Position numbers and translations under genes: made by a program
The notes under the pieces: generated by a model
The model's input: only the letters and a program-made list of their open reading frames with translations
Told to the model about the DNA's origin: nothing
Databases searched by the model: none
NCBI GenBank assembly: GCA_018389105.1
Contig: JACATO010001163.1
Coordinates: 1 to 64,000, forward strand
DNA from: Nautilus pompilius
Taxonomy: Eukaryota > Mollusca > Cephalopoda > Nautilida > Nautilidae
Direction: 5' to 3'
DNA: 64,000 bases
Part shown: in pieces, positions 22,061-33,915 of the stretch
How positions within the stretch are numbered: the stretch's first letter is position 1
Layout of the letters: the number at the start of each line of letters is the position of its first letter

Positions 22061-23702
22061 CCTTTTTTCTTTATTTTCCATAATATATGTCTTTAAAAAT
22101 TCTCACTGATGAAGTCTCAAGAATAATGTGAGAGCTGACGACTTCCCCTTTTCAGAACTGTTTGGGTAAACAACCTGTTATCTGATCCTAATGGGCTCTA
22201 GAGATGGTTGGATACCTAAACCAGTGTTGTTGCTTATCCAACAACTTTCTATAGTTTTGTTCAGTAGTAAAGACTGGCTGAACTATTTTAAATATTAGGT
22301 AGATAACATGCTGCAACCTACCGTCAAGCAAGAAGTGTAAAGGATGCTAACTATTTCACAAAGGTTGGATATTTAATGAATTTACTTGGCTTATATTGGA
22401 AAAGTCAGATATCAAAGACCAGTTGGATAACTGGAAGTCAAATGACAGGTGGTTGGCTGATTTGATTTTCTTCTATTAAAGCATTTTATAATCTGATACA
22501 ATACAAATTTTAAAAAGATGATAACATTTCCTTTAAAGTTTGTTTGCAGTGTAAAATTTTATGTTTGTGTTTTTGTTGTTTTTATAGTTTGTGTTATCAT
22601 GGAGTGGATCCAGAATATTTGAGAAAGTTGGGGTGATCAATAGAAATGGCAGTGGTAATATGGCACATCTCGGAAACTGGTTGGGTGGGGGAAAGACAAA
22701 TGCAAAACCAACTTCCTCAATACTAATCCTGGCCTACAAGAATTAATGAAACAAACCACCTGTCATCTAGAGATCTCAGTTGTTTGACCCTTTCCATGTT
22801 AGTTTGGATAAATAGTCTGAATCAGTGTTGATTATAGTTGACAGTTGGGTGAAATGTGGAGATGGATGTTGGCACTGTTTCTCTCAATTATTAGCCAGGC
22901 AGCTTTCCAGAGCTTATGGGGCAAGAGAGTAACCCCATTTTTGCTTGACCAATATACCGGCAAAATACAGCCACAAAGATCTTATCTCATCATTGTAACA
23001 TAATAAAATTAATACATAATCCACCAGTAAAAAATGAAGGAATACTTCAAATGTCTACCATTCAGCCTTTATTCCATGTTCTTCTTGCATCCACAATAAA
23101 AATGAACCAAAATTGGCAAATATGGACATTTCTGATGGCATTAATGCTATGTATTATTTGTAGACTAATGGAATTACATATCACCTTGCTTTTCATAATC
23201 TGAAAATTGCAATATCGGCATTTAAAGTTCATATTATTCTTTTGTTACTTTTATAATAATAAAGATAATATATTTACATATCATTGCTTTTGCTGACTTG
23301 TCAATGATACCTTTATAGCTAGAAAAATGAATTATAGACTAAAATATCAATAACTAATCAGACATTTAATGTTTTTAATTAAATCTTTTATTTAAAACAT
23401 TTTCAAGTCAACCATAAGGAAAACAGACCAAAACTAAAGACAAACATTTTTTAAAAAGTGCACAAAACAAAATAATAAATTCCTTAAATAAAGTCATGGC
23501 ATGGACATCTTTCTAAAAAGTCTTCAAAAACAATACATATACCACCTTAAAATTTATACATTAGAAACCAAACTACAACAATTTCACAGGTAAACATGAG
23601 ACCAAAGCCTCTTTTTAAAATTTCCTGATGAAGTAGCTTCGGTTCTCTAAAACAGAACAGAGAATCCAATTTTCTGTTTCTAAAATATTAATTTATATTT
23701 TT
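22061..23702. other. Non-coding stretch
   Basis: AT-rich; no gene recognised. It contains scattered A/T runs only. Confidence 0.45.
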
Positions 23703-24080
23703 TCAAGGTGGCTTGAGACAGTGCACTTCTGCTGCTGGTAAATAAGGTTTTGAATTCTGTAAGTAAAAATCAGTTATGGTTGTTGTACCCAGCCTATCTA
23801 TGGAGTGAAGCCGAGCGGTGTGCGTCCATCGCTGTCTCCGCAAGTTCTCGTGTGGCGGGTCCAATGTTCTTTCTGGCAGAAAGCCCCAGCGGCAACAGTT
23901 CCACTGCCAGCCCCCGTCCGCAACAGTGGCCTGAGGCAAGCCTGAGTCACTGCTGCAGCTGGCAAGCTAGCGGGGTGATAGGGAGCCATATGGTTGTTAA
24001 TGTAAATAGTTGTGGACTGCTGCCTAAACAGAATTGCCATCAGCAAATGTACCCCTCTGATGACCACCTTCATGGATCAG
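23703..24080 (-). other. GC-rich island with a partial MYND-like zinc-finger motif
   Basis: An abrupt GC-rich block in AT-rich surroundings, open on both strands (minus 91 codons, plus 154 codons). On the minus strand one frame reads AAGAFCQKEHWTRHTRTCG. The spacing C-Q-x2-H-W-x2-H-x3-C is the second half of a MYND zinc finger, as in DEAF1 and MTG/nervy proteins. The first Cys pairs expected upstream are missing from this frame. It may be a host exon seen in part, a decayed exon, or chance. Confidence 0.3.
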
Positions 24081-24619
24081 AAAAGATGAAAGTCAGACTT
24101 ACTATAATCAGGTGGATGTTGTTCTGTAATGATGCAGAACAATGCTGCCATACTCAACTACCCAGTACCACAGTTATCTCAAAAATCCAGCACAGTAAAT
24201 TTGACAGATTTTGAAAAAGCCAGGCTCTTTTCAGGCATATATATCCACACAACCATACATAGTTCATTTACTCTATATTTTGAATTACCAATTTCATGGT
24301 AGCTGAGGATAATATTCGCTTTTCAAGCATCAAATATTTGTCAACTCATGCAATCAGAGAGTCAAAGGTACACCAGTTTACAATCATTTAGACATACGAT
24401 AGATAGGTCCATTGGCTATGGTGCTTCCAATGAACTGACTTTAGTAAAATACAGACACAGAGATAAGACAGATTAAAGCTTATCTACAATTCAGTGGTAG
24501 AGATACAGTATTCACCATCTTCAAATGTACAATAATTTTTGTTATCATTTAATACTACACTTCTATTTTGCCCTAAACATTTGTTAAAACTAATAATAAA
24601 TACATTAACAATTTTTGAT
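24081..24619. other. Non-coding stretch
   Basis: AT-rich DNA up to the next LINE fragment. No gene recognised. Confidence 0.45.
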
Positions 24620-25060
24620 CTCTGTTAGAAAAATCTGTTGAGAACACAGCAAAGTCTCCTGTAACACCACATCCCATGGAAGTTAAGGATCCAGAGGACA
24701 TCACAACCTCTGAAGCAATAGCTCCAGAGGAAGGTGTCCAGGCCCCTGGAACAGACAAAGGCGTGAACTTCTCACCCCCCAAATAGCCAAAAATCAAGGA
24801 GACGAGGCCCCAAGCGGACCAGCCCCGAACGTAACCCACCCACACCACCAAAAAGGAAAATAACAGAAGACAGCCGGGCCCGCTCGCTGGAGGCCCCTCC
24901 AGACACTTTTTAGAATCAGTCACAGCCCCCCCCCTCTATCTGTCACAATGACTCAGGGGGTTGATGGAATGGAAGTACCCACCCGAAAAGGTGCCACTTT
25001 CATTTTGGACAGATCTTTAGGATACAACTCTGTGATGCCTCCAGGACGATGAGCCAGGTT
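24620..25060 (+). pseudogene. LINE E6: ORF1 C-terminal fragment
   Basis: It begins inside the Pro/Glu-rich tail of ORF1 (EDITTSEAIAPEEGVQAPGT), followed in other frames by a basic Lys/Arg stretch. It ends with the family signature TQGVDGMEVPT near 24982, then the conserved intercistronic text TTTTGGACAGATCTT. The fragment fades near where the ORF2 start would be. The 5' and 3' parts are missing. Confidence 0.7.
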
Positions 25061-26234
25061 TAGCGATCATATGAACACTTAGCTTATTTTACCCCTTTTC
25101 TCAGTGAGCTTTAGTTTACCTGCCAACTGTAAGTTATTTAAATACTTCTGTCCTTATTCTGTTTGTTCCTATCTCCACTTAGTTTCCTTTACAGTTGTTT
25201 GTATTTTTTCGAACTTAATATTTAAAAAAAAACGATGGAGCCTCAGCTATCAACCTCCTCAGCAGGTTCCAGCTGTGCCAGAACGGCTAGACAAAGGAAG
25301 GTAGGGGCTAGCAATAATAATCTGAAGGACTATGAGGACAACGGAGGAACACAGACGGTCGGTCCTTCAGAGATTTCCTGGGGGAGTCGGACACGGATCC
25401 GTCCACCCCTCGGAATCTAAATTCCGAGAAGAGCAGCTCTCTCTTCCTCCAGGCCAACAAAGCGGTAAGTTGCCTGGAAGTCGGGAAAGCGTCGCTCGAT
25501 GCCAGACTCAGCGAGAAAGTCTGTGCAGTCATTTGCAGCTATGGAGGGGCCATCGAGATGCTGGATTAATCTCGACCAAAAGCCTCTCCATTAACGGAAT
25601 AAACTATACTGTAAGAGGGGCCAGTCCCGTGGTCCGGGTAAAGGTCCGCGGACTGCCCCTGGCCAAGTGTGGAAAGGTAATCGTACCCTTGAAGTACGAT
25701 GATTTCCTGAGTATTCCTCTCAGGACAGAGGAGCGATAAAATGATTCTCCGGGAGCCTATCCCTAGAAGAACCAGAGAAATGTCGGACATATTCCTTCTC
25801 GGTGGTCTACAAAGACCAGCCTACAGAACCACCGTTTTGTAAGATCTGCAAAGAAACGGGGCAGGTGCACCGAGGAGAGTTGCCAGAGCTCTGAAACCCC
25901 TAAAGATAAGGATCCTCCGAAGGAGTCCTTGGAGGAGAAAACACTACAGACGAATCAACCTGTAGAAAATTTGGCTCCAACAGATAAACAACCCGCGGAG
26001 GACGCCATAACCCCTCCAACTTCAGCTCCAGAGGAAGATAACCTGACCTGTGGAAACAGTAAAAACGTTGAGGAGACATCAGTCCGCCCTGAAGCTGCTC
26101 ACCCAAAGAGCAGCAAATCCAAGACTAAGACATCCAAACGCCACCCGTAAGGAAGGCGAGGAAAGTGGGGTTTTGGATGCGTTTGCCGAAGACGTTGCGC
26201 CATTAATTCGCAAAACCGGGCCAGGATCTGGTTG
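25061..26234 (+). pseudogene. LINE E7: leader end and degenerate ORF1
   Basis: An acceptor-like AGTTTCCTTTACAG (25180-25193) is followed by ORF1 from 25234, MEPQLSTSSAGSS. It can be tracked through many shifts: NLKDYEDNGG, NSEKSSSLFL, VCAVICSYGGAIEM, GINYTVRGASPVVRVKVRG, MILREPIPRR, VVYKDQPTEPPFCKICKETG. The zinc knuckle then degenerates. Pro/Lys-rich text ends around 26190. The ~45 bp before the U2 fragment are unassigned. ORF2 is absent. Closest in wording to element A. Confidence 0.7.
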
Positions 26235-26266
26235 ATGGCTTCTCGGCCTTCTCTGGCAAAGATCAG
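26235..26266 (+). ncRNA. U2: U2 snRNA 5' end fragment upstream of LINE A
   Basis: ATGGCTTCTCGGCCTTCTC followed by TGGCAAAGATCAG closely matches the first ~32 nt of U2 (stem-loop I and the lead-in to the branch-site region). LINE A starts immediately after GATCA. It is the left junction expected for an insertion into U2 at GATC, in the same orientation as the LINE. A few changes from the consensus (CTTCTCTGG for CTTTTGG) suggest it is old or derived. Confidence 0.75.
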
Positions 26267-27134
26267 TTGGATTTACCCTTTTTGCCTTGCGCAATTGGAT
26301 TTTACAATTGGAAACAGGATTCCTGGAGTACTTTTGAGATCTTGCTGTTTCGTCGACAGGTAAGTCGTGTTTTCCTTTTGGATAAATTTGCATAATTTAT
26401 TCAATTTCTTGGTAATTGCCAATTTTGGGTACTTTGTGTCGATTTTTTTCGATTTTATAGCTTAGACTCCCCTGTTAGTTAGCCTCGCGAACGCTTTGTT
26501 CTTGAAATTTCTAGAATAAGTTTGTGTTTATTTTCGGGTTTCCACGTATTAGGTTCCTCGGAACACCCCGCCGTTAGATAGGAGTTACGTTATTCTAGAT
26601 AGATTATTTTTCTGTTAGATAGAATAAATTTTCAAGTTAGGACTTAGATTATTTTACTGAAAATACTTAGTTTTTTCAGATACAATTTTTGGAAAAAACT
26701 TAGTTTTTCTCCATAGATTTGATAAACACTTAGTTTATTTTTCAACTAAAACTTTAATTTAACCTAGAATTTCTACAGGACTTAGGTTATTTTCTGGAAA
26801 AACTTAGTTTTTTTCAGAACTAAAGACTTAGTTTTTCTCTCACAGTATTTAGTTTACCCAAACCCTTAGCATAATTATTTAACTGGTAAAAACTTAGAGT
26901 TTCTTCTTCCTCTCACATACTTATTCTTGTAAAAACTTAAGTTAATTTTAATAAGAAATCATCCCTTTTCTGAATAATTTTTATTTCATACCTAATACTT
27001 AGTTGCTTTTTAAGTTAGACTTAACTTTGTATTACATCTATTAGGTACATAGTTGTTTTTCCGCTAAAAATCTTAGCCAGGTTTTTGCGGTACCTACATA
27101 TATAATACCCAAAATATACAGTGCCAAAAAAAAG

Positions 27135-28155
27135 ATGGAACCTCAGCCATCTACATCCTCGTACGCAGAATCGGCAAAAAAAGCAACCAATGCCGAAAAA
27201 CTAAACCTAAAGGATTATGAGGGCGAAGAAGGAGAACAATCCTTTAGGGAGTTTCTGCAGGAAATGGAGCTAGATCCCAACAACAAACGTAAGTTGAATT
27301 CGAAGGGAAAAGTTCTTTATTCCTCCACCACAACAGGGAGGTCACGTGTGCAGAAGTCGGGAAGGCACTGCTTGACGCAGGTCTTAACGAGAGAGTACGC
27401 GCCGTCATTAATAGCTATGGCGGCGCAATTGAAATAATCTGCAGCACAGCCAAAAACACCGAGTACCTGTCAACTAAACAGTTGACAGTGAAAGGTATCA
27501 ATTATACTTTAAGAGGAGCCAGCCCGGTGGCGTGGATAAAGGTGAGGGGTTGCCACTAACCACCGGATGTGATATCCCGGACGGGATACTCCAGAAATAC
27601 GGTAAAACAATCGTACCTTTTAAGTACGATTGCCTGCCAGGTCTTCCGTTTCTATCAGGACAAAGAAGCGGGAAGATGATTCTTCGCGAACCAATTCCGC
27701 GAAGAATCAATGAAACTATCGATGGCAAAACCTACAAGTTTACGGTGGTCTACAAAGACCAACCAACGGAACCACCATATTGTAGATTCTGCACTGAGTT
27801 CGGACACACCGAACGAAGCTGCACCGGCAAGAAAACACAAAAGGAACCGGAAAAGGAAGAGACAACAACGCCAACACAAGAAGAGACCAACACTCAAGAG
27901 ATCATTAATATAGAGGACGATGCAGCTCCCAAAGAACCCGGAACAAGAGCCAAGCTCAGAAAAAGGGTAAAGCTGCAAAGAGGATGGTCAGGGAGTCGAC
28001 TCCCCCAACACCACCCAAAAAGAAGGAGAGAAAGCCCAACGAGGAGCCTGAGGAAAAGAACCCCTTGAGGGCTCCAATTCTCCTTTTAAAAAGCTTACAT
28101 CCTCCACTACAACACCGACTCAGGGGTTGCAGAAACGGAGGTGTCTACCTAAGTT
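27135..28155 (+). pseudogene. ORF1 of LINE A, frameshifted
   Basis: It starts MEPQPSTSSYAESAKKATN. The frame shifts near 27315 (continuing as SSLFL..VTCAEVGKALLDAG), again near 27545 (RG | LPLTTGCDIPDG), and again near 27965 (RMVRESTPPTPPKKKERKP). Conserved parts present are SYGGAIEIICSTAK, RGASPVAWIKVRG, KYDCLPGLPFLSGQRSGKM, the knuckle CRFCTEFGHTERSC (C-x2-C-x4-H-x4-C) and a Pro/Lys-rich tail. ORF1 proteins of this group bind the element RNA. At least three single-base lesions separate it from a working frame. Confidence 0.85.
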
Positions 28156-28230
28156 TAGACACTTTTGGCAGGATTTTTTGGTCACAACACAGGTAACGCC
28201 CAAGGGACGAATGCACTAGATTTAGTGATT

Positions 28231-31200
28231 ATGTCAAGACGCATGGAATTATTATCCCTGAATTTAAGAGGGATAAAATTCAAGAAAAACTGGAATGATT
28301 ATCTAGATCATCTGGAACATTCCTCAACAAACACAATAATCTGCATGCAAGAATTACACCTGCAAAATAACACAGAGATAGATAGGTATTTTTCCCGCTG
28401 GTCAGGCCCCAAACTTGCGAGTCTAGACCCTTTAGGTAGGAAAAAAGGCGTAGCTATTCTAATACACCATAGTTTAAATGCAAACATAGAACACTCTTAC
28501 AGTGATAAAAACGGAAGAATCATCATAGCTAGTTTCAAAAATGAGCTCCAAAGAAAAGTGATGATTGCATCGGTGTACGCTCCTACCATTGCGAAGGAAC
28601 GGACAACTTTCTTTCAAAACTTCAATGACATACTAGACCAGGAACTTAGGTCTTACCCTGCAGATGATATTTACATCCTAGGCGATTTTAACTGCGTCCC
28701 CTCCCACGACCTAGATAGGCAGGGACCGGACATTAAAAGCAGGACGCATCTGATCGGAAAAGTGCAGCTGCAAACCATGTGTTCGCGGTTTGGCTTGATC
28801 GATGCCTTTAGATTTAAACACCCGGATAGTAAATCATACACTCATTACAGTAAAAAATACGAAGTAGCCACTAGAATAGACAGAGTGTATGCTTCTAAAC
28901 ATGCTGCTAGATCACTCCTAGACGTTAAGCACGACGTTTTCGCGTGGAGTGACCACTGTCAGGTTAAGGCCAGCTTTCTTGTCCAAGAGAACACCAGAGG
29001 CCCTGGGCTTTGGAAACTCAATAACACTGTTCTGACCGAGTCAGAATACGTTGAGAGCGTACAGAGTTTCTGGGAGCAATGGTCACTTCGACGGGATGAG
29101 TTTGATGACCCCCTGGAGTGGTGGGACCTAGGTAAGGTTAAGCTTAGGGACCTTAGCATAAGATATTGTCAGGCAAGAAACGCTTATAGAGAATACTTAG
29201 AAAATAAACTGAAGATAGAACTAAAACTAGAACTAAACAAGGCCGCTTCAGGTATAGATAGAACAAACAAAATCCAAGCCATCAAAACCCAAATTGGAAA
29301 GTTACAATTAAACAAAACAGAGGGCGCTAGAATTAGGGCCCGAGTACCGGCCATGAATGGCGAAGGTAATAGAATGTCCTTCTGTGGTTTAGAGAAATCT
29401 AGGGCAGAAAGGAAAACCATAAATAGACTAAAAACAAAAGAAGGCCGCGTCTTAACTGACATAGGAGATATCATTCAGGAAGAGGCTCGGTATTATAGCA
29501 ACTTATACAATAGTGAAGACACCTGTCCCATTGCTCAGGACGAGATCTTGGCGTGTCTAGAAGATAAACTAGACCCCCTAGATGCCGAGCTTTGTGAAGG
29601 CCCCCTAACCATTCAAGAAATAAAACAAGCTATTAGAGCTTCAAATAAAGAAAAATCACCAGGAAATGATGGCCTTACGCCAGAATTCTATAAGAGATTT
29701 GAATATCTCCTAGCAGGAGACCTGACAATGATTGCGAATAGCGCATATTGTAGGGGGGTCCTCTCGGAAAGCCAACGTACGGCCACTGTCGTCCTGCTGC
29801 CGAAGGGGGGCGATGGGGAGTACTTGGAAAACTGGAGGCCCATCAGTCTCTTAAACAGTGATTATAAAATCATAGCTAAGGCACTAGCAACCAGGCTAGC
29901 CAAAGTTATGCATAAAGTTACAAGTGCTGATCAGACCTGTTCAGTTCCAGGAAGAAGTATTACAAATACACTTCAACTGTTCAGAGAAATAACAAGTAGG
30001 CTAGACACAGAAAATTCCATAGGAATCATGCTAGCCGTAGATCAGAAAAAAGCTTTTGATAGGGTTAACTGGAATTTTCTCATAGAAACACTTAAAACCC
30101 TTGGTTTCGGGGAGTATTTCATTAACTTTGTTAGGCTATTCCAAACAAATTTAGTAACAAATATATATCAGAACGGATTCCTCTCATCATCCATCCACCC
30201 AACAAGAGGCATCAGGCAGGGGTGTCCCCTCAGCGCCATGCTGTATGTTCTGACAGCGGAACCGCTGGCCGCCATGATTCGCCAGAACAAAGAAATAAGA
30301 GGGATAAATGGTGTCAAGATCCAGCAATATGCTGATGACACCACCCTCCTATTAAAAGATGCGTCCAGCCTGGACGCAGCGTTCAAAATCCTGGAGGTCT
30401 ACGAAAAGGCCTCCGGGGCAAAAATAAACAGAAGGAAGACCACCGCAGCATGGCTGGGGGGCAGTAATAAACCCCTGCGCCAATACAACATCAACTGGGT
30501 GGAAGACAAAATTAAGTTACTGGGAATTTACTTCCCAGTAAAACACAGTACTAATACGCAGCATGAAAACTGGCAACCTGTGATTAATAAAGTCAACGCT
30601 TTACTAACCGCATGGTCCTCGCTAAACCTTTCTTTCTTTACTAAAACTGAATTAGTCAATACGTATCTAGCTCCTAAAATCTATTATAAATCTAAAATAG
30701 TAGGGATGCCAGGCTGGGCGCGTACCGCCATAGACGCCGAGTTAACTCGGTTCCTTTGGCAAGGGCGCAAACACCTGGCAAACAAACAAATAATTAGACT
30801 CCCTCGGAACCAAGGAGGATTAAATCTGATCAATCTAGAGAGCAAAATAGGTGCTCAACAGATACTTAACATAATAGATATCATAAGGAACGTAAATGAC
30901 AGACCAAGATGGCAAAATCTCTTCATCTCCCGGTTAGCGAAAGCATTCGACACCCTCGACGGGGTCGATGTTCTCACTAATAAACTAAAACTATATAGAG
31001 CACAAAGAAACTTACTAACAGACTACACATAACCGCACTCCAGCAATGGATCAACAGCAACATCTCTATAGGAACAGATAACATCGTAAGCCTAGGAGAT
31101 ACTAAAATAAACTAGACAAATTATCCCAGCGAGACATCTACCTCTTCCTGTCGTCACGACCTATAGAGGAACCGAATTACAGGAAGGGGTGGGAAGACAC

Positions 31201-31819
31201 CCTAAACTCAGGAACACTTCCGTGGGACAGAATATGGGCTAGTTCCATTAATCGTCTCGTGGACTGACAAACATCTGACATACACTGGAAATTAATAAGG
31301 AACGTACTCCCCACAAGGGAGAAGAAACACAAATGGAAACTAATAAATTCACCCAAATGCCTCGCCTGTCACGAGGTGGACGAAACCGCAATCCATTGTC
31401 TATTTTCCTGTCCGCAGAACATAGAACTATGGTGCCTAGTCCGAGATTTGATTTTCAAAATTAAGAGTCCCCAGAACAAACTTACGTCGTTCTGGCGCAT
31501 CTTTGGATTCAACAATAGAACTAAAAAGGACTGCCTTTCGAACTTTTTGGTCTTTACCGCCCAGCGGATTGCTTGGGGTAGCCGAAAGGCTTTAGAAGGC
31601 GGCCAGCCTACCTCAGCAAAATTACTATTCCAAAATTATGTAACTGATTGGTTACACCAAAAATATGCAGTCATGAAATCCAGCATAAATGACAGACAAA
31701 TTTTCTCATCCACCTGGCTAATTAATGACGCATTAGGACAGATCGACAACAATAAAATTTTACACATACACCTTGACAACCCTCCAACTTCAACACCTAG
31801 TTTAGATCAACCACCCTGA
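28231..31819 (+). pseudogene. ORF2 of LINE A: endonuclease-reverse transcriptase, late lesions
   Basis: By homology the start is MSRRMELLSLNLRG (28231), inside an open frame from 28165. EEP endonuclease residues ~1-245 include QEL (catalytic Glu ~41), GDFNC (Asp ~152) and SDH (241-242), all intact. RT follows at ~490-760 with LLPKGGDGE, WRPISLLNSDYKI, DQKKAFDRVNW, GIRQGCPLSAMLY and QYADD (YADD ~700-703). The frame runs open for about 934 codons to 31032. A single missing base after LLTDY then ends it early. A second shift near 31110 and a TGA near 31266 follow. The C-terminal knuckle CLACHEVDETAIHCLFSC and the end SLDQPP (31819) are still readable. Confidence 0.9.
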
Positions 31820-32381
31820 GTCACCTCCCTTCCAACCCTATGTATAATTGAATATATCTTTCTTTTAAGTTCAATATAGGATGCTGAAAAAGAAGACTCT
31901 CTAAAATTCTTTTTTCTCTTCTCTTTTCTTATTACTCTTTCTACTTCGTGATCTTGTGCATACATTGTGATTACCATAATGCATTAACTTGAACACTCAT
32001 TGTGTTTAATAAGTTTTATTAAGAAATAATCAATTAACGTTTCTTCTTAAATGATCTCTGATCATTTTAAAACAATAACTAAAAAACTAAGTGGAACTTT
32101 TTATCTTTAAACTAAGTGGAAATTTATTATCTTCAACCAAACTCCCACCCCCTCCCCTTATTTCAGTGTAAGCCTCTATTTATTTATAAAGTTACCCCAC
32201 CCCTATATCATCACATGGACTAACCATGAGTCTTTCTTCATTGCAAAAATAAAACACACACAGTCCCAAAGAAGAAGACCAAGACACAAGTAACAGCTAT
32301 GTGACGTGGAATGGGGCAGAGGATGTTGTGATGACAATCAACACAACAGACTCTACTACTTCCCAGAATAGTCACCTACAT

Positions 32382-32473
32382 GGGAACCTCTGGTTCTCCC
32401 ACGTTGGAATAAAGAAAATAGCAAAAGTCATAAAGACTTTAAAGCTATAACATCAAGAGAATCTCCGATTCTC
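32382..32473 (+). other. Pair of short hairpins in the 3' UTR of LINE A
   Basis: GGGAACCTCTGGTTCTCCC (32382-32400) and GAGAATCTCCGATTCTC (32457-32473) are consecutive stem-loops with a TCT/TCC loop, each followed by CCCAYG. Element D has GGGAGCCTTCGGTCCC (55820) and GGGAATCTCTGATTCCC (55881) at the same place, so the stems are kept while the bases differ. Confidence 0.6.
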
Positions 32474-32628
32474 CCATGAGGGAGGACTGAAAAGGAAGAA
32501 GCAAACGGAGGGAGAACATGTCTCCATCCATCACCCCGCAAAAATAAAAATAGAACTCTCTCCATCCTTCCATTTTTGGAAACTGAAAAATAAACAGTGG
32601 CCCAAACTTCCCTTTCAGTACAAGGACA

Positions 32629-32710
32629 TACAGAGAGAAAACTCTGTTTCTAGAGAGTTCAGCCAGGACAAACCTACCCCTCCTGCGTGCAATACGAAGG
32701 AGTTGGGTAG
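32629..32710 (+). other. Conserved 3'-terminal stem-loops of LINE A
   Basis: A first hairpin CAGAG-AGAAAA-CTCTG (about 32631-32646) is followed by a second, CTACCCCTCCT...AGGAGTTGGGTAG (32674-32710), then GCCCGCTGCTCTC. The same order recurs in E2, E3, E4, B, C and D near the tail. It is a candidate recognition structure for the element's reverse transcriptase. Confidence 0.6.
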
Positions 32711-32893
32711 CCCGCTGCTCTCGCTAGGCTGAGGAACACTTTTAAACAAAACAAAGGTCGAAATAAGGCCTCACTTATAAACAGCTGAGACGGCCGGTCG
32801 TGGAACCGATCCAGCTACACCCACATACAAACGCAACCTAACAAACACTCCCCTAAACACCGCACAACACCAAAAAAAAAAAAAAAAAAAAAA

Positions 32894-32920
32894 GATCAAA
32901 GTGTAGTACTTGTTCTTATC
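32894..32920 (+). other. U2-derived spacer between LINE A and LINE B
   Basis: The sequence from GATCAAAGTGTAGTACTTG to CTTATC equals nucleotides ~28-54 of U2, with TATC changed to TACT. It matches the minus-strand U2 copy at 13467-13441 otherwise base for base. It follows the poly(A) of A and precedes the head of B directly. It therefore represents the target copy left by insertion A and used by B. Confidence 0.85.
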
Positions 32921-32997
32921 ACCGGATTTTACCTTGTGACGTCTCGGAACCCGCATTGCGGCAGTACCAGACCATCTCTCGGACAGCACGTCGATCG

Positions 32998-33800
32998 GTA
33001 AGTACCTTTTCTATTGCTGTAATTTTTCGCGTGTGCATTTCTGAATTTTCCTTACTGTGCTTCCTCTGTAATTTACTAGACTCCCCTGTTAGCCTGAAGC
33101 ACGATCTGTCTGCTGTGTATATTACTAGGCTAGTTAGGGCTCTGAAATTGTTTAGGCAAGCCGCGGCCGGACACTGGGTCACCGCGGGGTAAGTCCGACA
33201 GGACACGACTTATAGATCCTTTAAGGTGTTGACACCAAGTATTACCACCCACCCGTAGACGCGTATATATAGAATAAGTTAAACTAGCTACCTTAAGAGT
33301 CACAGGACTCAGAAAATTTTAGATACGTAAAAATCTTAACATAGGAGTCTTTGCACTCCGTACACATAATTTGTACAAGCCCAGAGCTTCGGAGGCCAGG
33401 CCCCCTATATATATAGCATAGGAATACCAGGTTGCGGACATAGAATTATTTTTGCCAGACCAGATAAATTGTAAGAGTCTATAGAGACTTAAATCCTCTC
33501 CCTCATCCACGTCCGTTAAAAAACCTCTCACCCTTAAGGTAAGTAAAAACATCCGCGTTCTCAGCCCTATCTGTCACTTCAACTGTTTAGAATAGCTAGG
33601 AATAACTCTTGGGCATCTTACTACTTAGGCATAATAGCATAGCTAGAATAGTAATACAACGATAACAAGTCCCAAGAAAAGGATAGGGTTAATTCTCACA
33701 CAGTAGACAAATCGCCACCACACCAGTTCGAATCCCCAGCACCGACCCACCTACCACCTCAGCCCCCTCCAGCCCCCCCACCTCTTCTCTTTTTCTATAG
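32998..33800 (+). other. Putative leader intron of LINE B
   Basis: Donor ATCG|GTAAGTACC at 32998. Acceptor with the pyrimidine tract CCACCTCTTCTCTTTTTCTATAG ends at 33800, about 115 nt before the ORF1 ATG. Both sites fit the U2-type intron consensus. The intron would remove almost the entire non-coding leader. Confidence 0.45.
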
Positions 33801-33915
33801 CACCAAGCCGCTCCTTGTAACCAGAGACTAAGCCGCTTAGCGACTGCCCGCAGTCTCGCCAGCAGAACAAAGGAGCACAGCCGGGGCAATTAGCGGACCA
33901 AGCACACAAAAGGAG

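Larger units (their letters stand above)
26267..32893 (+). mobile_element. LINE A: near-complete U2-targeted Tx1-group retrotransposon
   Basis: Order: U2 5' fragment, head ending GTCGACAG|GTAAGT (26360), AT-rich leader, ORF1 (27135), ORF2 (28231-31819), 3' UTR with stem-loops, and 22-nt poly(A) (32872-32893) followed by GATCAAAG. The leader contains many repeats of ACTTAGTTTTT (26660-26900). About 6.6 kb. Two-ORF layout, EEP endonuclease, L1-like RT and a C-terminal zinc knuckle place it in the Tx1 group of the L1 clade. The U2 junctions point to the Keno lineage, known to target U2 snRNA genes. Both ORFs are damaged, so this copy is not autonomous. Confidence 0.85.
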
